From Chloracidobacterium sp. (GTDB lineage Bacteria; Acidobacteriota; Blastocatellia; Pyrinomonadales; Pyrinomonadaceae): a stretch of 64,000 bases of DNA. Made by a program: the position numbers and the translations under genes. The stretch spans positions 992,001-1,056,000 of the forward strand of contig JADJJY010000001.1 of NCBI GenBank assembly GCA_016706275.1, read 5' to 3'. The stretch's first letter is position 1, and each line of letters starts with the position of its first letter. Of the stretch, positions 33,356-42,466 are shown one piece after another. The notes beneath the pieces were generated by a model. That model was not told where the DNA came from and did not search any database. It saw only the letters and a program-made list of their open reading frames with translations.

Positions 33356-34927
33356 ATGATCGACAGACGTGAGTTTATTTTGCGATCGGCCGTGACAGGG
33401 ACGGCGGTGCTTGCCGCTAATAGGTTAAATTTTGGCAGTCCGGCGCCATTTGATCTAGAGGAGGCGACGATCCAGAGTCTTCATGCCGCAATGTCCTCGG
33501 GCCAGACTACCGCGCGAAAGATCACAGAGGGCTATCTTGCCCGGATCTCTGAGATCGATAAAAAGCTAAACTCGGTCATAGAACTAAATCCCGATGCTCT
33601 CGAGATCGCCGATCGTTGTGACGCCGAGGTCAAATCACGACGCCGAGTTGGGCCGCTACACGGCATCCCCGTGTTGATCAAGGACAATATCGACACCGCC
33701 GATAAGATGCACACGACCGCCGGCAGCCTCGCTCTGGTGGATGCCCCTACGCCAAAGCGTGATGCATTTATTGTCGAACAGCTTCGCATGGCCGGTGCCA
33801 TCATCCTGGGCAAAACAAACCTAAGCGAGTGGGCAAATTTTCGTTCCACGCATTCGTCCAGCGGCTGGTCAGGAAGGGGCGGACAGACGCACAATCCATA
33901 TATACTCGACCGTAATCCCTGCGGTTCGTCGTCGGGCTCAGGTGTGGCGATGGCCGCGAGCCTTGCTGCGATCGCGGTCGGGACGGAGACCGACGGCTCG
34001 ATCATCTGTCCATCGGCGACGTGCGGCATTGTCGGTATTAAGCCTACGCTCGGACTGGTTTCGCGCTCCGGCATTATTCCGATAGCTCACAGCCAGGACA
34101 CTGCAGGCCCGATGTGCCGGACCGTATCGGATGCCGCAGTGCTGCTCAGTGTATTGGCACGTACAGACGAGAGCGACCCGATAACAAAGGCGGCCGCCGA
34201 ACATGTAACCGACTATACGCAGTTTTTGCAAGCCGACGGCCTAAAGGGGATGCGTATCGGCGTCGGGCGCCAGTATTTTGGACGTAACGAAAAGGTTGAT
34301 AAGTTGATCGAACCGCACTTACAAGTGTTAAAGGCGGGCGGTGCGACGTTGATCGACGTAACGTTTCCTAAGCTGCAGAGCTTTGGCGATGCGGAGTACG
34401 AGGTGTTGTTGTATGAGTTCAGGGCCGACCTTAACAAATACCTGGCCGCGCGCGGCGGTCAATACAAAACACTCGCCGACCTGATAGCGTTCAACGAAAA
34501 AAATGCGACGAAGGAGATGCCCTATTTTGGGCAGGAGATATTCATCGAGGCACAAGCCAAGGGGGATCTGAGCGATAGGGCGTATCAGATCGCTCTGCTC
34601 CAGACCAAGTTGTTGACCCAAGAGATGGGGATCGATGCGATCATGGAAAAGGATCGGCTGGACGCCGTGGTTGCACCATCGGGCGGCGTCGCATGGCTGA
34701 CCGACCTCGTTGGCGGAGACTGTGGTGTTTTTGAGAGCTCGTCATTAGCCGCCGTCGCCGGATATCCAAACATTACTGTTCCTGCAGGTTTCGTCCAAGG
34801 GTTGCCGGCGGGGATATCATTTTTTGGAAAGGCATTTACGGAAGGCAAGCTGATCAAGATCGCATTTGCATTCGAACAAGCGACCAAGGCCCGGCGCGCG
34901 CCGCGTTATTTGCCGTCGTTCGCGTAA
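33356..34927 (+). CDS. Tat-exported amidase (amidase signature family)
   Basis: A 523-residue enzyme with a twin-arginine signal (DRREFILRSAVTGTAVLAA). The amidase signature triad is present: Lys in IPVLIKDNIDTA, cis-Ser and nucleophile Ser in NPCGSSSGSGVAMAASLAAIAVGTETDGSI. The closest forms are secreted GatA-like amidases and 6-aminohexanoate-cyclic-dimer hydrolase relatives. It lacks GatB/GatC neighbours, so it is not the tRNA amidotransferase. It should hydrolyse an amide outside the cytoplasm; the substrate is unknown. Confidence 0.88.
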   Translation: MIDRREFILRSAVTGTAVLAANRLNFGSPAPFDLEEATIQSLHAAMSSGQTTARKITEGYLARISEIDKKLNSVIELNPDALEIADRCDAEVKSRRRVGPLHGIPVLIKDNIDTADKMHTTAGSLALVDAPTPKRDAFIVEQLRMAGAIILGKTNLSEWANFRSTHSSSGWSGRGGQTHNPYILDRNPCGSSSGSGVAMAASLAAIAVGTETDGSIICPSATCGIVGIKPTLGLVSRSGIIPIAHSQDTAGPMCRTVSDAAVLLSVLARTDESDPITKAAAEHVTDYTQFLQADGLKGMRIGVGRQYFGRNEKVDKLIEPHLQVLKAGGATLIDVTFPKLQSFGDAEYEVLLYEFRADLNKYLAARGGQYKTLADLIAFNEKNATKEMPYFGQEIFIEAQAKGDLSDRAYQIALLQTKLLTQEMGIDAIMEKDRLDAVVAPSGGVAWLTDLVGGDCGVFESSSLAAVAGYPNITVPAGFVQGLPAGISFFGKAFTEGKLIKIAFAFEQATKARRAPRYLPSFA

Positions 34928-35010
34928 AAAATAATTGCGACCGTTCGCCTACGTTCAGCGTCTATAGGACGGATAGCTGTACCTATTAAACTCGAACGAG
35001 GAAAATAACA

Positions 35011-36195
35011 ATGAAAAGATCGATCGTTGCGTTAGTCTGTGTACTCTCATTTTCAGCAATTTCTGTTTCAGGACAAATATTTAAGCTCCCGCAACTAGGC
35101 CCAAAACCTACTCCAAAGCCCGTTTCTACGCCGACAATGGGCGGACCAGTACAAACACCGAACAACTCCGGCAATAACAGCGGCCCTAGCAATGCTCAGC
35201 CGCCAACTGCGACCGAAAATCCGGTGCTCTTAAAGACGACGCTCGACATCCGTTGCGATACAGAAAATCGCTACTGGAAAATGCCGACCGAATCTAATTA
35301 CACGAGCTGGATACCGCAATTGAAATTTAAGGTCCGCTATGCCGGTGCAACAAAGCTGCGGCTAATGGCTGAGTATTTTACACCCGACGGGAAATCGTGG
35401 TTCACCGAAACGCTGGGCACAAATATGTCGAACGCTACGGAAAAGACAGTTGATATCAACAGCGAAAGGGGTTCGGGCCGTTTCGAAAACAAATCGACCA
35501 TCGCGACCGGGCTCTTTGGCGTCAAGATCACAGATTCGCGTGACCGCAACGTGTTGTTTCAAGGCAAATTTAAGGTCGGTAAATTCAAATATGGGCCAAA
35601 TATCCCAATGTTCAAAAATCAGAACGATTTCTTTGTCGATCAAGACTGGAATCTACCGATCGGCTATGTCTGGCTCAATTGGAAGGATAGAAACGCACCT
35701 GCACCGACCGTGAGTATGTGGATCAAGGGCGAAATGCGGCTCGACGATCTCGAGGCACGCCTCTTTTACAACGGCGAACAGATCGCTACGACCGACGATA
35801 TGGGCGCGGCCGAGTCAGTGCAGCAGCGCTACCCAAACAGCCTTGAGAACAAGGAAACGCATCGCTGGGAGCTTTTCAATTTTGAGTGGTACAAGTACAA
35901 ATACGCCGCAAACACCCAAGGACGAAACATGTTTCGACAAGCCAGATTTATGAATGATTCGGATGGCAGTTACACCGTAAAGGTCTTTCATAAAGGCGTG
36001 CAGATTCGCGAAGCTTCGTTTAGCGTCGCGGGCGGCATGATCGCTGATAACAGTATTGCATCGAGCAATAATTTTACCGACGGAAAGACCATAATTCCCG
36101 TCAAAATAATGGGTGATAAAGATAAGTGGAGTTCGGCGACGTGGAAATCGGATGCATATTATGCGAATCCTTTAGCAGGATTTACATGGCCCTAA
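35011..36195 (+). CDS. Exported protein of unknown function
   Basis: A 394-residue protein with a clear signal peptide (MKRSIVALVCVLSFSAISVSG, then QIF). A Pro/Thr/Asn-rich linker runs to about residue 65. The remainder is beta-rich, with two similar-sized regions that repeat hydrophobic/Tyr-Lys strands (QLKFKVRYAGATKLRLMAEYF; SMWIKGEMRLDDLEARLFYNGEQI). No catalytic motif or known family is recognised. It is probably periplasmic or cell-surface. It overlaps the coaX stop by four bases, convergently. ACGAGGAAA lies about ten bases before the ATG. Confidence 0.7.
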   Translation: MKRSIVALVCVLSFSAISVSGQIFKLPQLGPKPTPKPVSTPTMGGPVQTPNNSGNNSGPSNAQPPTATENPVLLKTTLDIRCDTENRYWKMPTESNYTSWIPQLKFKVRYAGATKLRLMAEYFTPDGKSWFTETLGTNMSNATEKTVDINSERGSGRFENKSTIATGLFGVKITDSRDRNVLFQGKFKVGKFKYGPNIPMFKNQNDFFVDQDWNLPIGYVWLNWKDRNAPAPTVSMWIKGEMRLDDLEARLFYNGEQIATTDDMGAAESVQQRYPNSLENKETHRWELFNFEWYKYKYAANTQGRNMFRQARFMNDSDGSYTVKVFHKGVQIREASFSVAGGMIADNSIASSNNFTDGKTIIPVKIMGDKDKWSSATWKSDAYYANPLAGFTWP

Positions 36196-36929
36196 ACCGC
36201 CCGCTCGGCGAGGATACGTAAACCATCGAGCAATAGACCTACATCAACAACATCGATGACATCAGTGTTTTCGGCGATCATCGGCGCAAATCCGCCTGTG
36301 GCGATAACTTTTGCGTTATCGCCAATTTCTTTTTTTATCCTCGCGATCGAGCTTTCGACGAGCCCGATCTGACTGTAGAAAACACCGGCTTGTATAGATG
36401 TTTCAGTCGTATGATTGATGACACTTTTGGGTGCATCGATCTCGACCTCCGGCAATTGAGCTGTGTTCAAATGCAAAGCCTTTGCCATTGTCTTCATCCC
36501 CGGGGCGATCAGGCCGCCGAGCAAGACGCGGTTTTTATCGACAACGTCAATAGTCGTCGCGGTACCAAAGCTGCACGCGATGACCGGAGTGCCGTATTTT
36601 TCAGCAGCGGAAAATGCGTTTACCAGCCGGTCCGTGCCGGCGGCGGCAAGCGGTTCGTATTTAATATCCAGGCCAAAGTCCATATCGTTGGTAACGAAGT
36701 AGACATCGATTTCAAAGGTCGAGCCGAGAATTTTGTCTACCTGCGCATTAACGCCGGGCACGACAGAGCACACCAGTGCTTTTGAGATCGTTGCGTTACA
36801 AACTTTTGCAATTAATTCTGCGGAATGTAGATCGCTTTTCGTGGGGATTGAAAATTTTGAACTGAGCCGCTGGCCGTCAAAGACGCCGAACTTTATCGCT
36901 GAGTTACCGATGTCGACGGCGAGGAGCAT
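36192..36929 (-). CDS. coaX: Type III pantothenate kinase
   Basis: A 245-residue kinase for the first step of coenzyme A synthesis. The ATP-binding opening is MLLAVDIGNSAIKFGVFDG, followed by the pantothenate-site GTDRLVNAFSA and SFGTATTIDVV, then GLIAPGM and IATGGFAPMI. The start at 36929 places the Asp of DIGN where the family has it; the open frame upstream belongs to another gene. The start codon overlaps the upstream stop in TAATG, so the two are translationally coupled. Confidence 0.93.
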   Translation of the reverse strand: MLLAVDIGNSAIKFGVFDGQRLSSKFSIPTKSDLHSAELIAKVCNATISKALVCSVVPGVNAQVDKILGSTFEIDVYFVTNDMDFGLDIKYEPLAAAGTDRLVNAFSAAEKYGTPVIACSFGTATTIDVVDKNRVLLGGLIAPGMKTMAKALHLNTAQLPEVEIDAPKSVINHTTETSIQAGVFYSQIGLVESSIARIKKEIGDNAKVIATGGFAPMIAENTDVIDVVDVGLLLDGLRILAERAV

Positions 36930-37291
36930 TATCCCTTGAGCGGCAGGCCATCGTATATTACGTTCCAGCCGTTTTTGCGGCTTGTGCGGAGGCTTTTGGT
37001 GAACCACTCGACGGCCGCATGGGCGTCGTCGTAGATCTGAACCGCAGGGCGGTCTTCACGAGGATCAACGCGGCAGATGGCGGCACCGACGGTCGCGGTT
37101 TTGATGCAGAGGAGCGCGATCATATTGTCTTTTTGCATGACGGCGGTGCGCAACGCGACGTTTTCAAACTCTTCGTCAAAGTCCTCAAACTCAGCCAGCT
37201 CTTCATCAAAATCATCGTCAAAACCGACCAGGTCTTTTTCGAGATCCTCGTCAAAATCAAAATCGGCTTCTAGTTCAAAATCTTCGTTCAT
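36929..37291 (-). CDS. Acidic protein of unknown function
   Basis: A 120-residue protein. Its first 45 residues are extremely acidic (FDFDEDLEKDLVGFDDDFDE), and the rest forms a small mixed domain (NVALRTAVMQKDNMIALLCIKTATVGAAICRVD; AVEWFTKSLRTSRKNGWNVIYDGLPL). No family is recognised. It lies between the VanW-like gene (18 bases upstream) and coaX (overlap TAATG), so it is in the same operon. Confidence 0.65.
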   Translation of the reverse strand: MNEDFELEADFDFDEDLEKDLVGFDDDFDEELAEFEDFDEEFENVALRTAVMQKDNMIALLCIKTATVGAAICRVDPREDRPAVQIYDDAHAAVEWFTKSLRTSRKNGWNVIYDGLPLKG

Positions 37292-37309
37292 ACTCGCGTT
37301 CCTGTGTAT

Positions 37310-38128
37310 TTACACGTTACACGCTTGGGCGGCTAAATTCAATTCGTATTTGACCTCAGCATGATTTTTGACGAGCATCTCCTCCGCCACGCGGTTGCCC
37401 GTTCGCCGGTCGATCACCTCGCGCCAGATCTCGTTCTCGCGAAAATTCTTGCCGTCTTCGGTTGAAAATTTGTGATTTTTTTCAATGACATGATACGAAT
37501 ACTGCGTCTCGCGGTCGGAGTATATCGCCCCTTTCAAATGATCGTCGGTCAGCCAGAGCTTGATCTGAAACGTAAGATCGGTCGGGTTGTAAAACCGCAG
37601 ATCGATGTAGTTGTAAAACACACCGGCACCGCTGCCAAACGGCAGAACGCGGTTCTCATCCGGAAACGGATCAAAGCTATGATGATGCCTTTCCGAGATC
37701 TCAAGCGGCGTATGCAAAGACATCCAGTAGAGCAAATTGGCAAGCTGGCAAAGCCCCCCGCCGACGCCGCGAACGACCTCGCCGCGTGAGAGCTGCATGC
37801 CCTCGTGATAGCCCTTGTCCTCGGTCGCTTCGCCGACGCATCGCCAAAACGAAAACGTCTCGCCCGGTTTGATCACGATTCCGTCGATCGTCGGACACGC
37901 AAGCCGCAAGTTTTTGATCTTGTTTTCCTGCAACTGTGGATCAGAGTTTCCCAGCCGCCGACGCAGCAGTGATTGATGCTTTTTACAGGTAAATTTTAGT
38001 GCTTCGGACTCTTTTTTAGACGCAAAACGCCCGATACGCGGCAGGTCCGCAATGTGGCGAAACATTCGCTTTTGCAAGATGCGCGTGTGATAAAAAATTG
38101 GGTGAATTTCGGATAGGCGTTTTTTCAA
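37310..38128 (-). CDS. VanW-family protein
   Basis: A 272-residue protein. The VanW core is clear: ACPTIDGIVIKPGETFSFWR, the GYHEGMQLSRGEVVRGVGGGLCQLANLLYW block, and HHHSFDPFPDENRVLPFGSGAGVFYNYIDLRFYN. VanW proteins are associated with vancomycin-resistance clusters and cell-wall functions, but their biochemical role is not established. Here there is no van cluster. The start overlaps the birA stop by four bases (ATGA). Confidence 0.88.
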   Translation of the reverse strand: MKKRLSEIHPIFYHTRILQKRMFRHIADLPRIGRFASKKESEALKFTCKKHQSLLRRRLGNSDPQLQENKIKNLRLACPTIDGIVIKPGETFSFWRCVGEATEDKGYHEGMQLSRGEVVRGVGGGLCQLANLLYWMSLHTPLEISERHHHSFDPFPDENRVLPFGSGAGVFYNYIDLRFYNPTDLTFQIKLWLTDDHLKGAIYSDRETQYSYHVIEKNHKFSTEDGKNFRENEIWREVIDRRTGNRVAEEMLVKNHAEVKYELNLAAQACNV

Positions 38129-38865
38129 ATCTCTCTAAGCCGCTCAACATCTCCGGCTTGAACGATTGTAACCGAACCGTCGTTCGCTTTCACTCTAAGT
38201 GCGCCATTTTCTTCGAGGCCGTCGGTCGTACCCTCAAGAACGCCGTCCGGCAGCGTGACGCGGACGGCTTTTCCGCTAAAATATGATGAACGCTGACGCC
38301 AATTTTGAAGTATCTCGTTCGGCCCATCGTCGCTATTTAACATCTCGTACCAATAGCTCAGATACTTGATCAAAGCACCCTCGACATTGCCTGACATTAC
38401 ATCACCGGATCTTTCAGCTTGAATAGAAGTGGCGGTTTCGGCGATCTCGTCGGGGAGATTGCTGCTTTTCAGATTGATCCCGATACCGACGATCACTGCG
38501 TTACCTGATTGGGTATCAACCGTCTCAGCGAGTATGCCGCAGATCTTTTTGTCGCCGATCAGCACATCGTTGACCCATTTAATGTCAGGCTTTAGGCTAA
38601 ATTCTTTGAGCGTGTCATAGACCGCTACACCCGCCATCAGCGTGATAAGTGACAAATATTTCAGGTCAAATTTTGGTCGGAGGACGATGCTAAAATACAG
38701 CCCCGCATCAGGTTCGGACACCCACGTTCGCCCATGTCGGCCGCGACCCGCCGATTGTTCAAGGGCAATCACGCATAGGCCTTCGTCGGCACCTTGGCGG
38801 GCTTGGTTGGCGGCTTCGGTGTTTGTCGAGCCGAGGGAATCGAAACGTAGGATGTTGATGTTCAT
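38125..38865 (-). CDS. birA: Biotin--[acetyl-CoA-carboxylase] ligase
   Basis: A 246-residue biotin protein ligase that attaches biotin to the carboxyl carrier protein. Motifs are DSLGSTNTEA, the biotinyl-AMP loop SAGRGRHGRTWVS, IKWVNDVLIGDKKICGILAE and VVGIGINLKSS, with a small C-terminal SH3-like cap. The N-terminal DNA-binding helix-turn-helix of the E. coli protein is absent, so it is a ligase only and not a repressor. It overlaps both neighbours by four bases. Confidence 0.93.
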   Translation of the reverse strand: MNINILRFDSLGSTNTEAANQARQGADEGLCVIALEQSAGRGRHGRTWVSEPDAGLYFSIVLRPKFDLKYLSLITLMAGVAVYDTLKEFSLKPDIKWVNDVLIGDKKICGILAETVDTQSGNAVIVGIGINLKSSNLPDEIAETATSIQAERSGDVMSGNVEGALIKYLSYWYEMLNSDDGPNEILQNWRQRSSYFSGKAVRVTLPDGVLEGTTDGLEENGALRVKANDGSVTIVQAGDVERLREI

Positions 38866-39833
38866 CGGGCCGGTCGCCAGAGCGAATCGCAGTAATAATT
38901 TTTGCTGTCAAAGAAATTTCGTTTGATCGCAAATCCGCTTTGTTCCGCAAGGTCCTCGATCATTTTCAAGCTGTATTTTTGTGAGATCTCCATAAAAACG
39001 GCTTCCCATTGGTCAAACTCAAAATCGCGTCCAAGAGCCTCGATCCGCACGGTCTGTTTTTCACGGCTAACCAGAAACGAGCGTGCCGAGCCTTCGATCG
39101 GGCGGTAGTTTGCGTAATGTGTAAATTTGTCGAGATCAAAATCGCCGCCGAGCTCGCGGTTGATGCGGGTCAATAGATTGAGGTTAAATCTAGCCGTCAC
39201 GCCCGCTACGTCGTCGTACGCGTTTGCGATGACATGCGGATCTTTTTGCAGGTCAAACCCGACCAGAAGCAGATCGTTGTCGCTCATTACCTCACGCAGC
39301 GATCTAAAAAAAGCAACTGATTGATCGGCGCTGAAATTGCCGATATTTGAGCCGAGAAAGAGCAAAACCTTGCGGCGTCCGTTTGCAGATCTTAGCGATT
39401 CGAGGATCTTAAAATAATCGCCGTTCATCGCATTCATTCGCAATGCAGGGAACTCACGCTCAAATTTTTCCGTCAGGGCGTCGAGAGCCTCTTGCGAAAT
39501 ATCGATCGGCGAATACGAGATATCGGCGTTTCGTTTTAAGAAATGATCGACAAGCACTGCGGTTTTTGTGCCATCACCCGCACCAAGCTCGATCAGGTCA
39601 AACGCATTGACGCCATTGGCAAATGCCTGATGTATGTCGCTCGTCTGTGTCGAAAATATCTCGTTCTCACAGCCGGTCAGGTAATACTCGGGCAGCTTCA
39701 TTATTTCCTGAAAAAGCCGCGAGCCTTCGTCGTCGTAAAAGTATTTCGATGACAATTCTTTAGGCTTAGCCGAAAGCCCGCGAAGGACATCGTCGGCAAA
39801 TTGTGAGAGTTCGGTTGTGGTAGAGCTTTGCAT
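38862..39833 (-). CDS. egtD: L-histidine N-alpha-methyltransferase (ergothioneine biosynthesis)
   Basis: A 323-residue SAM-dependent enzyme that trimethylates histidine to hercynine. The family pattern is good: PKELSSKYFYDDEGSRLFQEIMKLPEYYLT at the front, the SAM-binding ELGAGDGTKTAVLV, YSPIDIS, FLGSNIGNF, GFDLQKDPHVIANAYDD and the C-terminal EALGRDFEFDQWEAVFMEISQKY. It pairs with EgtB encoded just upstream. A hairpin-forming repeat lies between the two genes. Confidence 0.92.
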   Translation of the reverse strand: MQSSTTTELSQFADDVLRGLSAKPKELSSKYFYDDEGSRLFQEIMKLPEYYLTGCENEIFSTQTSDIHQAFANGVNAFDLIELGAGDGTKTAVLVDHFLKRNADISYSPIDISQEALDALTEKFEREFPALRMNAMNGDYFKILESLRSANGRRKVLLFLGSNIGNFSADQSVAFFRSLREVMSDNDLLLVGFDLQKDPHVIANAYDDVAGVTARFNLNLLTRINRELGGDFDLDKFTHYANYRPIEGSARSFLVSREKQTVRIEALGRDFEFDQWEAVFMEISQKYSLKMIEDLAEQSGFAIKRNFFDSKNYYCDSLWRPAR

Positions 39834-39844
39834 AATGAGATTGG

Positions 39845-39921
39845 TCCACAGATAAACACGGATGGACTCGGATGTTTAAAACCATCTTTTATATCTGTGT
39901 TTATCTGTGTTCATCTGTGGA
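39845..39921. repeat. Imperfect inverted repeat between egtB and egtD
   Basis: TCCACAGATAAACACGGAT at 39845 is inverted as ATCTGTGTTCATCTGTGGA ending at 39921, with an extra TATCTGTGTT unit. The CACAGATNAACACNGAT word is a dispersed type seen between genes in many bacteria. It lies in the 95-base gap and could form a hairpin in the mRNA. Confidence 0.65.
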
Positions 39922-39928
39922 TAATTAT

Positions 39929-41107
39929 CTATTTCACTAATCGTATACCCGTAAATTGCCATCTTAGATGCGGATTGAAAAAGTTTCTATATGATGGGCG
40001 GCTATGACCGGCGGGCGTGACGACGGAGGCTCCGCGCAGGACCATTTGGTTGATCATGAATTTGCCGTTGTATTCGCCGACCGCTCCGGCGGCTTTTTTG
40101 AAGCCGGGATACGGTAAATATGCGCTGTTTGTCCATTCCCAGCGTTGGCCCCATTCCAACTGCGAAGATGCGATCTCCCATTCAAATTCCGTTGGCAGAC
40201 AGCAGCCTTTCCACTCGGCAAAGGCGGCGGCTTCGTAATAAGAAACGTGCGTCACCGGAGCATCCATCGGCAGATCACGAAGCCCCGCGAGCGTGTAGTG
40301 CCGCCAACCTGAGTCGTCATGATGCCAATACAAAGGCGACACGACATCATTTTGTTTCACCCAATCCCAGCCGTCAGAGTGCCAAAGCATCGGATCGTTG
40401 TAGCCGCCGGCGTCAATGAACTCGATAAACTCGCCGTTAGTCACTAACCTGTCCGAGATCGCGAAATCCTCAAGATAGACCTTGTGACGTGAAAGTTCGT
40501 TGTCAAAGCAAAATCCTTCGCCGTTGTGGCCGATCTCGTGGATACCGCCTCTGACTTCGACAAATTTACCCTTTCCGGATGCACTTTCGTCAAAAGCAAG
40601 ATCTGAATCATAGAACGGGAACAGCGGATTAAGGCTAAAGGTATATTTCAGATCCGTAAGGAAAAGTTCCTGATGCTGCTGCTCGTGGTTTAGGCCGAGA
40701 ACGACCAGATCGCGAACCTCGGCGGGCACGTCATCTCCGAGCAGATCGGCCATTTTTTCATCAACGTATTTGCGATATTCAAACACCTCTTTGACCGTCG
40801 GACGGCTTATGGCACCGCGGTAGTCGCGGGCGGTGCGGTCACCGATCGAGTTGTAATAGCTGTTGAAAAGAAAGCTAAAATTTTCGTCAAAGACCTTATA
40901 GTCCGGCACAAAGTTTTTGAGGACCATCTCCTCAAAAAACCACGTCGTGTGTGCAATGTTCCACTTTGGCGGCGATGCGTCGATGACGGGCTGCGGTATG
41001 TAATCTTCCGTCTCGAGAGGCTCGCACAGCTTTTCGGTGTATGAGCGAACGGACGTGTAAAACGCGCATAGGGTCATCGAAGGATCTTGTTTCGAAGTAG
41101 CTTGCAT
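39929..41107 (-). CDS. egtB: Ergothioneine biosynthesis sulfoxide synthase EgtB
   Basis: A 392-residue non-heme iron enzyme that couples hercynine to a thiol donor with O2. The N-terminal DinB-like half has iron-binding His in NIAHTTWFFEEMVL and the HEQQHQE pair. The C-terminal formylglycine-generating-enzyme-like half has GGIHEIGHNGEGFCFDNELSRH, LPTEFEWEIA and the end of the domain FFNPHLRWQFTGIRL. Together with egtD the locus should make ergothioneine, a redox-protective thiol. egtA, egtC and egtE are not present here. The gene lies 40 bases after the HEAT protein gene in the same direction. Confidence 0.93.
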   Translation of the reverse strand: MQATSKQDPSMTLCAFYTSVRSYTEKLCEPLETEDYIPQPVIDASPPKWNIAHTTWFFEEMVLKNFVPDYKVFDENFSFLFNSYYNSIGDRTARDYRGAISRPTVKEVFEYRKYVDEKMADLLGDDVPAEVRDLVVLGLNHEQQHQELFLTDLKYTFSLNPLFPFYDSDLAFDESASGKGKFVEVRGGIHEIGHNGEGFCFDNELSRHKVYLEDFAISDRLVTNGEFIEFIDAGGYNDPMLWHSDGWDWVKQNDVVSPLYWHHDDSGWRHYTLAGLRDLPMDAPVTHVSYYEAAAFAEWKGCCLPTEFEWEIASSQLEWGQRWEWTNSAYLPYPGFKKAAGAVGEYNGKFMINQMVLRGASVVTPAGHSRPSYRNFFNPHLRWQFTGIRLVK

Positions 41108-41147
41108 TTATCCAATTAAACCAAATACTGCGGCAAAGGTGAAGATT

Positions 41148-42038
41148 TTATTGCTGCTGGCCGAGTTTAATTAATGCCTCTTTGCAGATCTCGGCGAGAT
41201 AGATGTCGGGTGAATTGAGATATGAGCGGAGTAAGGCTGCGGATGAAGTGTCACCGATCGAGCCGAGGGCAAAGGCGGCCTCGCGGCGGGTGTCGTCAGA
41301 TTCTTTTTGATTTTTTAGCACAGACGTCAGCACGCCGATCGCGCTACCGAAAGCCGGATCCGCCGGAGCATCTGTACCAGATTCTTTATATTTTGAGGGA
41401 AGAAAATTTTGCGGCGTGACGGCTGAGCTAATACCGGATCTAGCAAAATTTGCGATCTGGCCGATGGCCTTGGCGGCGGAGCGACGGAGAAATTCGTCAT
41501 CCTCGGACGGTTTTTTCTTTAGGACAGCGGTCAGGGCATCGAGGGCTGAAATATCGCCGATCTTTCCTAGAGCGACAGCGGCTGCGGAACGGACCTGGTC
41601 CGCACGATCTTTTTGCAAAGAGCGAATTAGCATCGAAGCGGCTGAACGGTCGGCGACAGTACCGAGAGCAAACGCTGCCTCTGCTCGAACAAACTCTGCT
41701 TTGTCATTTAAAAGCGGGATCAATGCCGTCGCGGCATCATTCTTCGGCAAGTAAATTACTGCCGAAGCGGCGGTCGCCCGGACGATCTCGTTGGAATCGG
41801 TCAACAAGGAAATCGCAAGACGTGATGCCTCTTCGGTATGAATGACCTTGATCTGATGTAATGCGTTACGTTTGAGTTCGGTATTGCCGGAGGCTAGATC
41901 GGATCTAATAATGGCAAGATCTTGAGAATAGGAATTGCCCCCGAAACACGCGAACGACACGAAAAAAAGAAGCCAAAAGCGGGAGCTAATAAATAGGCTT
42001 CGTCTATCTTTTTCAGTTATTCGTTGGCTCTCATCCAT
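41148..42038 (-). CDS. HEAT-repeat protein, possibly exported
   Basis: A 296-residue protein starting at the ATG at 42038, which overlaps the upstream stop (TAATG). A hydrophobic segment (RFWLLFFVSFACFGGNSYS) at residues about 20-38 is a signal or anchor. Residues about 45-296 are HEAT-like helix pairs, e.g. AAFALGTVADRSAASMLIRSL, AVALGKIGDISALDALTAVL and AAFALGSIGDTSSAALLRSYL. HEAT arrays bind proteins. A partner is not known. Confidence 0.8.
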   Translation of the reverse strand: MDESQRITEKDRRSLFISSRFWLLFFVSFACFGGNSYSQDLAIIRSDLASGNTELKRNALHQIKVIHTEEASRLAISLLTDSNEIVRATAASAVIYLPKNDAATALIPLLNDKAEFVRAEAAFALGTVADRSAASMLIRSLQKDRADQVRSAAAVALGKIGDISALDALTAVLKKKPSEDDEFLRRSAAKAIGQIANFARSGISSAVTPQNFLPSKYKESGTDAPADPAFGSAIGVLTSVLKNQKESDDTRREAAFALGSIGDTSSAALLRSYLNSPDIYLAEICKEALIKLGQQQ

Positions 42039-42265
42039 TAAGCTGTACGCTGCAACTGTCTGCCGCCCATTCGTTCCCATTCTATGACCTGGCGAGCACG
42101 GCGGTTCTCAACGGCTTTTGCGAGATGCGCAATGACCTCATCGACAATAACATTATCGACCGAACGAGTTGATTTTTTTGCGTTATAGCTGCGGGCTGTG
42201 GCCGCGTCGGCCGGGGTTAATTTGTCGATCTTACGAGCGGCAGTTCTATTCATTTGGTTGACCAT
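42038..42265 (-). CDS. Small basic protein of unknown function
   Basis: A 75-residue protein starting at the ATG at 42265, eight bases after GGAGG; a TTG at 42280 would add five residues. It is helical and basic (NRTAARKIDKLTPADAATARSYNAKK, LAKAVENRRARQVIEWERM). No family is recognised. It begins the long minus-strand run and is coupled to the HEAT gene by a TAATG overlap. Confidence 0.6.
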   Translation of the reverse strand: MVNQMNRTAARKIDKLTPADAATARSYNAKKSTRSVDNVIVDEVIAHLAKAVENRRARQVIEWERMGGRQLQRTA

Positions 42266-42466
42266 CTCTTTTGCCTCCAATTTTCGGGGCAGACGGTCGA
42301 ACCTAGCGGGCTACACTTTACGTCCTTAACGTCTGCAAAATTATTGTCTTTATCATTAAGTTCGTGTGCTCCGAAACACCGGTCTCAAAGTTTTGTTCAG
42401 AATATCACGGTTTTTTCGCCGTGAAAAGAAAAAATTCGCTAAACTTAAGTTTTTTACAGAAACACG

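Noticed and set aside
42281..42466. T-box or other leucine-responsive leader upstream of leuS
   Set aside because: Only a 7-bp pair and a weak CACGG/CCGTG hairpin are seen; no T-box sequence, specifier loop or terminator is recognisable.
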